Translations under genes and position numbers: made by a program
In this document: in pieces, positions 1 through 17,165 of the stretch
How the letters are laid out: each line of letters opens with the position of its first letter
How positions within the stretch are numbered: position 1 is the stretch's first letter
Assembly (NCBI RefSeq): GCF_024713945.1
Contig: NC_134680.1
Coordinates: 4,364,001-4,428,000 of the forward strand
Length of the DNA stretch: 64,000 bases
Source: Dermatophagoides farinae
Taxonomy: Eukaryota; Arthropoda; Arachnida; Sarcoptiformes; Pyroglyphidae
Reading direction: 5' to 3'
The notes under the pieces: model-generated
The model's input: only the letters and a program-made list of their open reading frames with translations
Told to the model about the DNA's origin: nothing
The model's database searches: none

Positions 1-3000
1 TTTGTCGTACAAATCGACAACCACCACCCTAAATTGAATGAGAAAAATAAAATTAAATTGAAGCAAACTACCAATCAAACAAACACACACACACACACAC
101 ACATACCTCATAATCGATTCTTGGTCTATTCAATGCAATATTCACCGTATAGGTGGATGAATCATGATGTGGCCGTAGAAAAGCTTGTTCATTTGGATGA
201 TAACGAACAACAAAATTCATTATTGCTTTTGGTGGCTGGTTGGATAAAAACGAGACGATAATGATTAATCAGAACAAGAAATCATCATATAAACAATACA
301 TACATCATGATAATAACCAATAAATATTTTTTCCTGTACTGGACGGATATATTCACGTAGGAAATAAAGCCAATGTTGTTCTAGACCAACTTGATTCATA
401 TGAATATCAACGGTAGGTACATTTTCATAGCCACCAGCTAATCGTGGATCCTGATTTTTTCCCGCTGACCATTGTCCATGATTTTCCATGATTTCTATTT
501 TCATTAGAAGAATGAATCAAGAATCAAGAATTATTGCCAGAAAAAAACAAATATCAAAATTCGCAATATGAAAAACAAACCAATTAAATGACGACAAAAT
601 GTTGGCGTTACAATTGGAAACCAATAAACATCTGGACATGGTTGTTCAATAATTGTTTCATCAAGTAGATTTGTAGAATAATTTTCATGTATATAACGTT
701 TACGCCATTCATATTCATTCGTATAAATTTCATAAAATTCTGGATGTTTCAACGATACATCCATTGTGTCCATCTGAGCAAGATGACCATAATCCTTAAG
801 ATTTGTGACATACATAAATATACCATTATCACGTAATACTTGACAGAAATACATATCGGCATCGAATGATTTTTCATCATCATTATCATCATTTTTATGC
901 TGTTGATGATTTCGATATGATAATGGTCGATGATTATTATTTTCATTGGCCGAAAGATTTTCCAAATTTAGTAATGAAGATTTGATTAGATAAGCGGTCG
1001 ATATGAATGGTACGTTCCAGATTCCTCTACCGTGAACAGGAAAAGAAAAATAAATGAAGAAAAAAAAAATTGAAAAATTATTGTTCTGCGCATACAATGG
1101 ATTGTGAATGAATGGAATGAAACAATAATAAAAACGAAGAATTGAATCGTCGGTTTGTTTGTATTGAATAGAATCGAATAATAATAATAGAATAATTTGA
1201 TCAGGGGTTATATAGCTTTGAAAATGTCAAAAAATTATCAGATAAAATAAATAACCTTAAAACACACACAATCCAAACAAGCAACAACAAAAACAACAAA
1301 AAACAACCGAAACAAACATGACCACAAACACACACAGGGAATTATTATTTCAGCCATTTTATCATTCAACAATAATTGATTTTTTCAATAGCAATAATAA
1401 TAATGATGATGGTGATGATTTCGAAAAATAAAACTTTTTGGCTATGTTTAATAATCATCATAATCATCATAATACAGGATTGTTGTGTTGATGGACGTCG
1501 TGGAAAAAGTAGCCGTCGACGTAAAATGCGTAAACAAAATTCAAAATTATTATTTCATAATACCAATTCTAAACGTGCTGATTATTATATGAATGCTGAT
1601 GTATGTATGTTGTTTGATTTAATTTTTAAAAAAAAAATTTTCAATTTCATTACAAACAAACACACAGGGTGCACAGATAATACGATCATCACATTTTGAT
1701 TATGAATTCTATCTTGGCCATAAAATTATATTCATTTGTGTGGCAACCGGTGATCCGTTACCAACGTAAATATATAGATATAAACGATTGAAATGAATCG
1801 AATGATCATTCACATTCATTCATTTATCTTTTATATAGAATCACATGGTTCAAAGATGGAATCGAAATAGATAATAGTTTTAATAATTATCTACATGTAA
1901 GTGTTATCATCTATAAATTGTTTGTTTGTTTTTGTTTTTAATTCAACATTTGATTATTTCATTCTCTTTTTTTTCTAGATAAATGAATGGAAATTTGGTA
2001 AAGAAAAAGAAGCACAGATTAAAAGTAAATTGGAAATTGATCCAGCAAGACAAATGGATTCCGGTACATATGAATGTATGGTAAGTTTAGTAAACAAACA
2101 AGCAAACTACACATGTTAATTTTTTTCAAAATTAAAAAGGCTAATAATAAATATGCAGTGGATAGAAAAAATTTTAAAGCCGATTTTTGAAAAAAAAACA
2201 AGTGGCCACCACAGCAAACTTACCTTCGTTCATTTTTAATAATCTGAACATAATCATGTGAACGTGAATAATAGCCATCATTGGTGATTGTTCCCCAGAA
2301 ATTGGACCAATATTCTTTTGGACGTACCAACATTGATGCAATAATTGATCTATATAAAATGATAAAAAAAAAATTATTTTCGATTTGAAAACATAATCCA
2401 AACAAAACTAGAAAAAAACCCCGATTGAATTACCGATTGGCTTCGATTAGATCACGAAGTGTACGACTATTGGTTAATCGAGCATCACTATCGACGACAA
2501 ATAGATAATCACAATTGACACGTGTGCATTCATCACTAATAAATTGAAAATAAATTTTTTAAATTAGATTAAACAAAACAAAACGAAAATGTAAATAATC
2601 TTACAGATAATTATTACGTAGTTGCCATTCTTTAGCCTGTTTATTTTCCACATATCGTATATCATGATAATAGTTACGAAAATTTTCCATCAATTTATCA
2701 ATTTGTTCATTATGATAATCATTTGTTGATTGTATGAACAATGTAATACGATGTTTATAATAATCTAATGATGTTAAATATTCAAGAAATTCTGGAAAAA
2801 ATGGTGTTGGTTTCAATATGGTGATGGCCATTAAAACATGAGGATAATCATCATGATCAATGTGATCCAAATTAATTCGTTGTTCATTTTCATCACATGA
2901 AATACAACCAATTGCCGGATGCCATGATTTAGCTAGATAATTTCCCAAAGAATTTAATGGAATTTTACTTGCACCATTTCCATGTACAATAATTGGATAT

Positions 3001-3873
3001 GTTTGTGTGATTTTGTTGAATAAAAATGCATCAGCATTTTTGGGATTATCAACAATATTTGATCCTTGATTGAAACGAATTTCAACATCACTGATTTCAC
3101 CATTTAGATTTTGAAATAATTGTGAATTTCTATCCAATTTTATACCGATTTTTTCACGATATTTTTTATCAAGATAAATTTTCGTATAAAATAATTGATC
3201 ATCATCATCATCATTAATATCTTTGGCTAGCTGAATGATTCTATAGAGATCGGATGCAAAACCGATAAAACCACCAGAATTTAGATAACGTTTATCATCG
3301 GTTTTAGGATATAAAGTCTATAATTAATGGAATTATTAGAATTTTAATTTAATTCGTTGAAAAAAAACATACAGCTAATGATATGTCGGGCCAACAATAT
3401 TTTTCCGATGAAAATACAACGTTTGCCTTGAATGTATTGAATTTCTTAATGATTTCATCACCATTACCATTGATGATAACATCGTAACTATCGGTGAATA
3501 GTATGAGATGATCATCTCTATCTTGTACCGATTCTAGATATTGCCGTAATAATCGTATTTTCTGTCCACCACCAGGTCTTCGAACTACATCACCACCTTT
3601 CCATGGTTGATTTAGACCAAGCAATTCTAATTTCAATCCGTAAACCTGAATTGAACGATTAAAACGTTCAAAACCATCGGTACTACGTGTGGCGACCGAT
3701 ACGACAATCAAATCTTTTACTATCAATCAATTAAATGGATGAAAGAATGGAAAAAATTAATCACGGATTAATCGATTAATTGATTAATGATGATTACCAT
3801 TTTTTGTCGAACAAAATCCTAGCAACGAAACAAATATAACAAACAATGTAATGAATGTTTGTATTTTATTCAT
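1..3873 (-). CDS. PLOD: Procollagen-lysine 2-oxoglutarate 5-dioxygenase (lysyl hydroxylase), 3' end off window
   Basis: Hydroxylates, and in some family members glycosylates, collagen lysines in the ER. Exons read on the minus strand: 3873-3798, 3719-3373, 3317-2605, 2535-2434, 2349-2224, 1026-581, 494-304, 235-107 and 28 to beyond base 1; all joins keep frame and give 719 residues so far. The first exon is a signal peptide ([20 protein letters not shown]). The glycosyltransferase part carries FTDSYDVI and a DxD motif (VVDSDA). The family block [11 protein letters not shown], then [14 protein letters not shown] and [15 protein letters not shown], lead into the Fe(II)/2-oxoglutarate domain with [11 protein letters not shown] and the iron-binding H-x-D of [15 protein letters not shown] follows at the window edge. 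The last iron-binding His and the 2-oxoglutarate Arg lie outside. The intron 2223-1027 holds a separate gene on the other strand. Confidence 0.95.
1403..2190 (+). CDS. oig-4: Secreted single-Ig-domain protein, OIG-4-like, nested in a PLOD intron
   Basis: Five exons (1403-1600, 1668-1765, 1839-1896, 1979-2080, 2140-2190) give 168 residues. I start at the first of several ATGs at 1403; it is followed by a hydrophobic isoleucine-rich signal sequence and a basic stretch ([15 protein letters not shown]). One Ig domain follows: [20 protein letters not shown], the first Cys in [21 protein letters not shown], then the DSGTYECM second-Cys motif and [16 protein letters not shown] at the end. This pattern is what I recall of the one-Ig protein OIG-4, which acts at neuromuscular synapses in C. 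elegans; the function here is inferred from family. The whole CDS sits inside PLOD intron 5 on the opposite strand and stops 33 bases from the next PLOD exon. The ortholog assignment is from memory of the family, without a search. Confidence 0.85.
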
Positions 3874-4549
3874 AATGTGAAATCTTTGTCAAATTTCAAT
3901 TGAATAATTGACTAGAATTCAGTTTTTGGGCAAAAAAAAACATGGAAACAATGACGACAACTATGATGTATGATGATTTGATGGTTAAAAAAAAAGTTGG
4001 ACATCGTCGTGGTAACGACACCGCCTAACTTTTATAATAAGACATGTGTTTTGTTTACATTATCATCAAGAAATCAAGATTCGAACCGAAGAAAAAACAT
4101 GCATGCATTCATGCATGCTTACATAAAACAACAACAACAACAACAACGAAAGCTTTGTATAAACGACACACATATGTAGCCAAGTTTATATATATAGATA
4201 TCGAGAGACTCACACAATTATTGTCGAATCGTCAAACTATCAAATGATATCATAGTGAATACCCAGTACCAGTACCACCACCCATTTATTATATTATAAA
4301 CACATATGGTGATTTTTTTGTTTACCATCCATTGAAATTCAATATATGAAATCAATTAAAACAAATGAAATAAATAAACATCCGTAATTTTAGTTGATTT
4401 GTTTTTTTTCTTTATTATTACTTATTTGATAAGTCTCTAATCAAATGGGTGTGTTTTATCTGTCGAAATACATATAGTATATTCTAGGAGTTTGAAACAG
4501 TTTGAAAAAAACTCCAAGGTTCCAGAAAACATAACTATCATGTTCATCA
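3874..4549. other. Intergenic, PLOD upstream region and GMC 3' flank
   Basis: AT-rich with no supportable ORF. It contains a CAACAA run near 4130 and a CATGCATG-type palindrome at 4101-4118 (eight-base arms, two-base centre). It probably holds the PLOD promoter and the 3' UTR of the GMC oxidoreductase. Confidence 0.5.
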
Positions 4550-6661
4550 TCAACGTGCATCTTGTTGAATAAAATCTACACCACGTTCGGCAATCATCAT
4601 AGTTGCAGCATTCGTATTGGCATTGACAATTTTTGGCATGATTGATGCATCGATCACACGAAGATTATTTACTCCACGTACACGTAAATGTTCATCAACA
4701 CAAGCACCAGTATCACTAGAATTACCCATACGGCAGGAGGCTGGTTATTTTTATTTTTTGTTAAAATGAAAAGAAATTATTTCAATTTTTTTGTAATCAA
4801 AAAAAAAAAAAAAAAACTTACAAGTAGGATGAAAAGCAGTGAGCGTAAGTGTTTGTGCATGGCAAGCTAAATATGTATAGCATTTGTAATAGGGTTTATC
4901 AGGACAAAATTGACATCCAGGTATTGAACGTGGATATATTCGAGCATATTGACGGAAAAATGGTTGTTCCATCATTTCCATACCAGCACTCATAGTATCA
5001 ACAACAACGGCTAGATCATGTAGATCGCCATAATAATTAGGATCAATAAGTGGTGCATCAAATGGATTTCGTGATTGAAGTCGTACAGATCCACGACTTC
5101 GTGTAAGAGTAAATGCATATAGTACGAAAAAATGTCTAGGATCACCAGCCATTGGTTGAAAATATTCTGCCCATGCATCTGGATCTTGAAAATATCCGGT
5201 AATTGTTGTCACATTTTCGGCTATATAAAAGCATCAATGAAAAAATTACTTATTATGTTCAACGATTTTAATATCGTTGCAAACTTACGAATTCGATTGA
5301 TCAAAGTGGCCATAATGCCGTCTGGCCAATCTGGTACATCATTAAGTTTTGATGAATGGAATGCCATTACGATAGGTACTTGTGTGATAGGACCAGAATT
5401 ATTAACATAATAATCGTATAAATTCTGTACAGTCAGAACATTATTGATATCTCGACCATATTGAATAAGATTTTCATCAGTGGTCAAATAATCGACCGGT
5501 GTGAAAAGATGATCTTGTAGTCCTTGACCAACCGGTAGATCCACTTGTACCGGTATACCTAGATCGGTAAGATGTTGTCGTGGACCAATACCAGACAACA
5601 TCAAAACCTGCGGTGTATTTATGACACCAGCGGTAAGTATCACCTCTTGATTGGCATAAACTTGATATGTTTGATTATTACGAACAAATTCAATACCATA
5701 TGCTTCTAATTGATTAGTATTGGTATTGTTTCGCAAAAGAATTCGGGTACAATGACTACGTACTAATACGTGTAGATTATTACGGCCAATTGCTGGTACA
5801 ATAAATGCGTTCGATGTTGAATGACGTGTATGATTCTGTATCGTAATTGTTTGTTGAATCAGTGCTATTTGAATTAATACGAGTTATTACGATACGATCC
5901 AAAACTATTAAACTTACTTGTGCCTAATTGATTTGGTCCATTTACATCGGTATATGGTAGACCTTGAAGATTCCAACCTTCCATATATTTCAATAGAATT
6001 GGATCAGGATTCGGTGGTGATGAAACTTCAACCTGACCTCTGGTAGAATGATAATTTGGTGCAGCCTCTACATAGCGTCTATTCGTATTGTTTTCGGTAC
6101 GCTGAAAATATGGCAGAACATTTTCAAATGACCATTCTTGCAGACCATAATAATTGGCCCAATAATCAAAATCATGACGATTACCACGATTGTAGATGTT
6201 AAAATTGATCGTATGTGAGCCACCAACTACTCGGCCACGTGGAAACACCATTTGACGATTCCGGAAAGCAAAAGCTATGATAGCAAAAAAAAAAAAAAAA
6301 TGAATTGATTTGAATAAAAAAAATTGAAAAATCTAAATTAATAATAAAACTGACCAGCATTAGCCTGTGGTACGGTATTATATCCCCAATCGAATTCACC
6401 GGTTTCAATATTCCAAGCTTCAACGGGCATATCAGTGATAACCGATGCTGGACCACCGGATTCTATTAATAATACCGTAGTTGATGGATTCTCCGTCAAT
6501 CGACCGGCAATCAATGAACCGCATGTACCGGCACCAACAATAATATAATCATATGTAGTATTCCATTGTGTACGGCTACCAACATTATTATGGATCATTT
6601 GCCGTTGAAGGACAATGATGGCAACTGTCAATAATTGAAATGTCAACGATGGTGTAGACAT
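4550..6661 (-). CDS. GMC-family FAD oxidoreductase (glucose dehydrogenase-like)
   Basis: FAD-dependent alcohol/sugar oxidoreductase of the glucose-methanol-choline family; substrate unknown. Exons: 6661-6355, 6274-5918, 5864-5289, 5220-4822, 4740-4550; 609 residues, usual family length. The N-terminus is hydrophobic (TFQLLTVAIIVL), suggesting a signal peptide or anchor, followed by the FAD/ADP-binding fold YDYIIVGAGTCGSLIAGRL and a distal acidic ESGG. The GMC signature regions PRGRVVGGS and AGVINTPQVLMLSGIGP are present. The C-terminal catalytic pair is visible: His in TAFHPT/SCRMG, split by the last intron, and Asn in NANTNAATMMIAERG. The family is expanded in arthropods and includes glucose dehydrogenase, ecdysone oxidase and ninaG-type members; I cannot choose among these by eye. 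Confidence 0.93.
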
Positions 6662-9455
6662 TTTGTTTGTGTGTGTCTGAGTAAATGCGGATACCAGACA
6701 AACTAACAAACAATTTTTTCAAAATGCAACAGGTTTATATATATTTATTATGGAAGTCTACCTACCATCATGATTATCATTGATAGCATATATATTGTGT
6801 GATGAATTGAAATTTAAAATTTAGTTAAAATTTAAATAATCGAAATTAACATGTTGCTGTTTTTTTAATGCTGAAAATAAATAATTTATAGATAAATAAA
6901 ATGATGGTAACCCTTATAAATATATATGCGGTGATCATCATTATCATTGGATGCACTTTTGAAACAATCGCACAAAATCAAATTTTGATTCCAATTTTTC
7001 GAACAACTATTTACACCTGACGACGACGACGACAACGACAACGATGAATTTGAATTCGAATTTTGGCAAAATTTTCAAATTGAAATGATAAATAAATGAA
7101 AAAAAATTATCGATTAACAAATGTTTTTGTTTCTGATTTGGTTTTGAGAAAAAATTTTTTTTTAATTATTATTATATTTATATAATATAATATTTATAAA
7201 ACACACTACAATGTTGTATGTTTGATGTTTTGGTAATAATAATTGGTTTATTGTTGTTGTTGTTGTCGAATGAATTGGGTTGACCATCTTTTTTTCTGTT
7301 TTGTTTTGTTTCGTTTTTTGTTTCTTTTGGTGTTGTGAATATGAAAATTCCAAAATAAAAAGAAAAGAAATTTTCTCATTGATTTTGGTTTTTGTTTTTT
7401 TTTGTTTGTTTGTTTGTTTTCATATACTTTTCATAATTTTATTTTTTTTGTGTGTGTGTATGCAAAGGGGTGATGGGTGTGTGTGTGTGTGTGTGTGAGT
7501 GTGTATCAATGGCTGATGATGATGATTATGATGGTTGATGGCAATGATAATGTTGATGTTTTGTCGTTGTTGTTGATTACATTGCACTAACACACATACA
7601 CAGAATCAATAAACACCGAGGTTGATAGTGATTTTTTCTCATTGATGACTATTGCTTAATCGTTTTTTTTCTTTAATTTTCTTTGGTCCAAAATAACATC
7701 GTAGACAACAGCTGTAGTGATTTGTATGTGTGTGTGTGTGTCTAATATAATTCTGGAATTCGGAAACGTTTATTATGAAAAAAACGGGACAAAACAAAAA
7801 AGGAAATAAATTAAACACAAACCACGGGCCCAACTGCACATCTGAAAATTGTTAAATCTTGCATGTCTTTATCTGTGTATGTGTGTGTGTGTGTGTGTGA
7901 GGGGGGTGGGTGATTGGAAGAGTGATTAAGGAAGGGCAAACAAGAATTTTGAAAAAAATGTTTCCGGAAATAATGAAAGCAAAAAAAATTTATCAGAAAA
8001 TTTGAAAAGCGAAAAAAAGTACCTAAATTTTTCTTTGTTTTTTTTCTTTTGTTGAAGATGAAAGAAAGTGTGGATGTGGAAAAAAAATGATGGTCAATCA
8101 TCATCATCATTCAATCATTCATTATCATCATCAATATCATCATCATCGATTGCTGAATGGTTGTGGTTTGGATCATCATATAATAATAATAATCATAGAA
8201 TATATGTAGAAAATCAATCAAAATTTATATAAGAATTGGCTAGTAATTGTAAGTGGGTGTGTGTCATGGTGTGAGTGTCACACATGATGATTCAAATGAT
8301 GATGATGATGATGATGTGGTTGAATGAAAAGAATCATTTTTGGGGTTGATCATTATTATTTTTTTCGACAAATAATAAATGTGTGAATGTAACATTGGTG
8401 TTTTTGTTTGTTTAAATTACAAATATCCATTAAATTATAATCTGAATCGATGTGGTTGACAATGGTTTTTTTTTGTAGCTGTTGTTGTTGTTGCGGTTGT
8501 TTGGACATTGGACACCCACACACACACACACAGAGAATCATGCCTGCCAAGTTATGTAATTAGATTTATGAATGAATTTTTTTTTTTGAAAAAAAAAATC
8601 AGGGAGTAATGATATCATCAATAATATAGAAACGGAAACGTGGGGTGAGAAATATACACAGAAATGATGATGATGATGATGGAAAACAAAACAGAACGGC
8701 AGAAACGGTTGAGAATAGGTAGCGGTTATGTTGAATTTTTTTTTTTTGAAACAAAATTTTGAAATAATGTGCGATTGTGTGGGTGGGTGGGTGTTTGGAT
8801 GGCGATGGTGTGGGAGGCATTTGAAATGTTACAATTCAAAAACAGTGTGTTTATTGTTTGTGTGTGGAAATCGATTATTTATTTGATAATTATTTATAAT
8901 TGACTTTTTTTTTTGCTGGTTGGTTGGTGTAAATCATTTATCATCATTGTATATATAATGAGTGTTTTTCATTTATTTAAATTAGCCTGCAATATATAAT
9001 GAAAAATGATAAAGAAATTTTGTGTAAGCAAAGCAATCATCAAGATAGAATGAATGAATGAATGAATGGAAACAGAACAATGAAAAGATGCAAAAAAAGA
9101 AAAAAGAATTTGAGAAAACAAAAATTTAAAAAAAACAAACAAACAAAACAAACAAAAAAAATTATCATGTATATATAAAAAAAGTGTTCACAAAACATGT
9201 GTGTGTGTGTGTGTGTAGGTGTGTGGTGGGCGTGTGAATGGTCACAATTGAATTGGTCAGCAGGTTTTTTTGCATGTGAAAAAAGAGGGGTGGTAGTATT
9301 CCAAAGAAAAAAAAAATTTCTTTGGAATTATTTGAAATGAAAAACAAAAACAAAAACATTTCAATTATTCTTGTTTTAATAATAATTTCCAAATTTAATT
9401 CCATTTTGTTTTTTTTCTGTTTTGAATTGAATTGATCGGATTTGAATGTATATAA

Positions 9456-9488
<33 letters not shown>

Positions 9489-10037
9489 TATATAAAATGC
9501 ATTCATGAATAATAATAATGATGGCCCGATAATTAATCGGAGAGGATTTTTTATTTTTCATTGGATCGGCTTGATTTTTTTTTTCTCAGAAACACTTTCG
9601 CATTTTTTTTCAATTTTGTTTCAGGTGGCTTTTTTAAACATTTTTCTTCTGATGAATTATAAATGATGCTGATGATGATTTTCATTTCAGGAAGATAGCA
9701 GGCGATGGCGGCGACGATGGTGAGGTTGGGTAGGTGTGGTTGATGCGTAATTGGTAGTAGTAATAGTAGCAATTGTTGTTGTTGTTGTTGTTGCTGTTTC
9801 ATTTCCACTTCTGTTTTTTTTTCAAAAACATTCATTGAATCAATTTTATAATAGATCAAATGTGGTAATGTGGTGTATGTGTGTGTGTGTCATGTGGTCC
9901 AATAGTATATTCGTATATAATAATTATAATGGTAATTCAATAAGAAAGAGAATAGAGAGAGAGAGAGAGAAAGAGAGACAAGTAAAGAGAAAGAGAGAGA
10001 GATGTGTATGTATGTGTGTTTATTTGGTGAATAATAC
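6662..10037. other. Gene-free repeat-rich interval
   Basis: About 3.4 kb with no exon I can support on either strand. It is packed with short repeats: TG/CA tracts (about 7480, 7730, 7880, 9200), GAT/ATC triplets (about 8300, 8660, 9460), TTG runs (about 7250, 9780) and a GA tract at 9956-9999. The right end is probably the 3' UTR of the G-beta gene, the left end the promoter of the GMC gene. Confidence 0.6.
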
Positions 10038-12979
<2,942 letters not shown>

Positions 12980-15900
12980 TTTTGTTGGTTGTTGTGGTTA
13001 TTATATATTATTATATATTTTATTTTATATATATTTTCGGTAAAAGAAATTGATCTGGTTTGTTGTATATAAGAGAAAAAGAGAAAAAAAATTGGCTGGT
13101 TGGCTGGCTTTTTTTTATTTGTTGATTCAATGATGACGATGATTCAATATGATGAAAATATGATGGCGGGTTTTTTTTAAAAAAATGAATTTTCAAAATT
13201 TTGAAAATATCGCACAAAATGATGATATAATTATGTGTAAGTGTGTGTGTGTGTCTGTGTATGTGTGAGTGTAGTTGATTATGATGATGAAGATGATGAT
13301 GATGACAAAACAAAACGATTCACTTATATGTTGTTGTTGTTGTTTGACCAGAGCATGAAAAGAATTTAATTATCAATTTCAATTTTTGGTGCAAAAACCC
13401 AAGAATTAAAACAGCAATTATAATGTTTATGATGATGATAATAACGAGGATATCGAATTCAACAAGGGTTTGTATACAGAGAAAAAACGAATGGAAAAAA
13501 TTATTTCGTTGTAGTTGAATTTTTGGGAATAAAATCTGGGTTTTACAATTTTTTGCTGCTGCTGTTGTTGAAATTTGAACACACTTTTACAAATAATCAA
13601 TTGATTAATTAATTAATTATTTTTTTAAAAAGGTATGAATGAATGAAAAGTTGGCAATCCCGTCAAAAAAAACCATAAATTAATTCCAAAGATTTCCAAA
13701 AAAAAAAAATTCTTTCTTTGTTTTTCTTCTTTTTCCACGTTTCAAGAATCCAATGAATCGTAATGATGATGATGATGATGAATTAATTATTAATCCTTCA
13801 ACTAGAAAAATAAAAATAAAAAGAGAAAGAAAAATTAGAATCAAGAATTCAATAAAAAAAAATTTCAAAATAAAAGCAGAACAAAACACACACACACACA
13901 TCATCCATGAACATTTTTTTTCTGTTTGTTATTGACAAAATACATGATCATTGACCATAGTACCTTTGGTGTGTGCACCTTCTATCATCACTTGGTTTTT
14001 TATTGAAGCAATTTTTTTCCAATGTTGGTTTTAATACAAGAAAAACAAAGTAAAATAAAATGGCAGCCTTGTGTATGGATGTGATGAAGATGATGATGAT
14101 GATTAATCAAAACAACACTAATAATAAGGCACGGTATTTACAAAAACAACAACAACAACAATAATAATAAATTTGGTTCTTCTTTTTTTCCCATATTCTT
14201 TTCCACACAAATGAAAAACATGAGAAGAATCTAAAATTTCAAATAAATCAATCAATCAAGGAATGTTGAAGGAAAAAGTGTTTGACCAAATCAATTTGGC
14301 AATGATAATTTGTAGATTTTAAAATTCAAGGTATGTATGTAATAATATATATATTGTTTACGTGACTAAACGAAACAAAAAAAAACGGCACATTTAATGC
14401 AGTTGAAAACAAAAATTGAAAATGACCAATCAGGATTCAATCAAACAAACCACCATCACCGATACCGATACATTAATATTAAACAAACACCAGAAACACA
14501 CACACACACACAGACAATCAAACACAGACCACGGAACACCGCTAAGAATAACCAGAATCACTATCGAAAATTTTTACAAAAAAAAAAATCCTCATCAAAA
14601 AAAAAAAAAAAAAAAAATAAGAATTTCGACAAGACAATTCAGTTTTAGTCAATATTTTTCATGTGTGATGGAGAAGAGAAAATTCACCAAAAAAAAAAAA
14701 AAACACCCAGCAAATATTAGGAGTATTAGTAAGGAAAAAAAACCAAACCAAACTAAACCAGCACAAACACATTTAAATTTGCTCGCTCTCTCTCTCTGGT
14801 CTACGACATAGATGAACGAAAAAAATAGGGCAAAATTTTTCTAAAAATAGCAGCAATACTTGATGATAATGATGAAAATGAAGAACAACAAACAGCAACA
14901 CAAAATATATAAAAAAAACTCAAGCAAAAAAATGAAAATGAACCAGAATGAAATGATCCATAGAATAAAATTGAACTAGGTGGAATATAAGGAGGAGGAG
15001 AAAATGATCACAACACACACATTCAAAAAGGTCCACCAATTCATAGTTTTGGTCTACAGAATCTGGTTGTTTTTATTTCAACTGTGGTAGCAGTAGTAAA
15101 AGTCAATGTTTATATTCTAAACACACACACAAGAATTGAAGAATTTTTACACAAAAATATATATTGTACCACTACTACTAAAATCAAAATTTAACAATGA
15201 TGATTATGTGCGCCGACTTGATAAATAATGGAAAAAGTATAGAATTGAAAACACTTCTCACTTTTTATTCTTTAGATATGTTCCTGGATCGGGTCTGTAA
15301 ACTGTGTTTATATATATGATTGAGTGGTGGTGTGGTAGTAGTGGTGATGGTGATAAATCGGTGGTAATCGGATCAGGCCAATGGTCGCAGACCATTTGGG
15401 GTTATTGATGTTTTTTTTCATTAATAGTCGTCATCGTCATCGTCTCATTTATTTTATTTTTTCCATTATTATTATCGTAGTTGTTGTTGTTGTTGTTTTT
15501 TTTGTTACAAGAATTTGGGTTAAAGATTTTCAACACAAAAACTTTTCATGTCAAGAAAAACTATACTATTACATATAATATATACAGAACATCATTTAAC
15601 ACTAAATCTAAAAAAAACACACATCTAGCCAAAATCTCATACAAATGAGACGGTTCCATTTTCTCACCCAAGCCCCACATTAAAACACCACAACTTTTCA
15701 CATATATTCTCTATATTTCATCACACACACACACACACAGATATACAATATTAACATCTTCTAATTTTCGGGTTTAAAAGAGTTCAACCATTCGATTCAT
15801 TCAGTAAAAAAAAACTCAGAGGCCTGAGAAAAAATAGAGAATTTTAAAAGAGAATAAAAGCAAACTAACAAATTTTTTTTCTTTTGGATCAAATTGCTTT

Positions 15901-17094
15901 ATTTTTTTTTGTCGTTTTGTTTTGTTTTTTTGCTGAATTGAATGATGCTAATCATAATAATCATTCAATAGTGTAATTCTTCTTTCGATTGAATATATAT
16001 GATGAATCAGCAGAATGTATATAAATACACACACAAACACACACACATTCAGATATTCATTCATCATTTACAAACTAACTGAATGAGAATGAATGATTCA
16101 TTGTCATTTATTCTGAAAAGAATAAAAAAAGAGAAATTTAAACTGTTACCATAATTAGTTACCTATAGAAAAAGAAATAAGATATTCTTATTATTCTTTT
16201 TTTTCATATATACAATCTTTATATTCCAATGAGACCCTATTTCTCAATCATCATTTTTCATTCGATGCTAAAAAGAATTTTTTACCGGCTCTCCATCTGG
16301 TGCTTGTTAACGGTAACAACAGATATATTATGTATACACCTATTATTATATTGATTCATGGTTTTTTTTTGGAAAATCCATGTAAAAACTGAATATTTGG
16401 TCAATAAAAACAAACAAAACCGAAAAATTAAAAACATCTGAATCGTTTTTTCTTCTCTCACCACAAGTATATTGAAATTCAAAACGGTTTCTGGTTATTA
16501 AATTAACCAAAAAAAATTGACCAAAAATAAAATACTACAACACAAAAACACACACACACACAACCCACTCATATTGAATTTGAATACGGTGAAAAAAGGT
16601 AAATAATAATTCAAATTAACACAGAGAGCTTACCTGTTATGTTGGTGAATATTGTATCAAATGTAGATTCTATTCCATTATTTTTTCTTTGATGATTTGT
16701 CAATTCTATTAATGGAAAAAGATGAGAATTAATGTTGGAATTAATAAACAAAACACACACACACACACACACACAAAAACAAACGCAAAACGAATTTTAG
16801 ATCAATCACAGAATCTCATCAGCACAACAAATAAATGAAAAATTTTCATAATTTTTTACATTCGATTTTTTTTTCTTTTGATTTTGTTTTAATTGTTATT
16901 GTTTCAATATTCAATCAATCAATCAATCAAAAAAATTTTTTATTGTATGAATAGATGGATGTTTAGGTTTTTTATTAGAAAAATTAATTTTTGCACATCT
17001 CACTCATTATTTTCATCATTATCATTGAGCACAAAACACACACACACACACACATAAACTTCTCTGAGCAACAAAAGCATAAATATTATCTAGG

Positions 17095-17165
17095 TTATTA
17101 TAAAAGTACTGTCGTTTTTTTCACAAAAATTTATACACAAAAAAACGACAGTACTTTTCTAATAA
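17095..17165. repeat. Long near-perfect inverted repeat (hairpin)
   Basis: Left arm 17095-17121 and right arm 17139-17165 are reverse complements over 27 bases with one mismatch; the inner 20 bases are perfect, and the loop is 17 bases. The core AGTACTGTCG is not simple repeat, so the match is not trivial low complexity. It could be a microRNA-like precursor, the remains of a small foldback element or a cruciform site. Confidence 0.75.

Noticed and set aside
4101-4118. CATGCATG palindrome upstream of PLOD, similar run near 33060 upstream of bin3
   Set aside because: Low-complexity tetranucleotide pattern found twice only; not enough to claim a shared element.
7162-9859. Many 60-110 codon ORFs between the GMC and G-beta genes
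   Set aside because: All are made of microsatellite codons (His, Ile, Phe, Lys, Gln runs) without start context, splice sites or family features.
16634-16705. 72-base segment with AG/GT borders and one open frame on the minus strand, as a coding exon
   Set aside because: No matching exon in compatible phase was found; an open frame this short is common by chance. Kept only as a possible 5' UTR exon.
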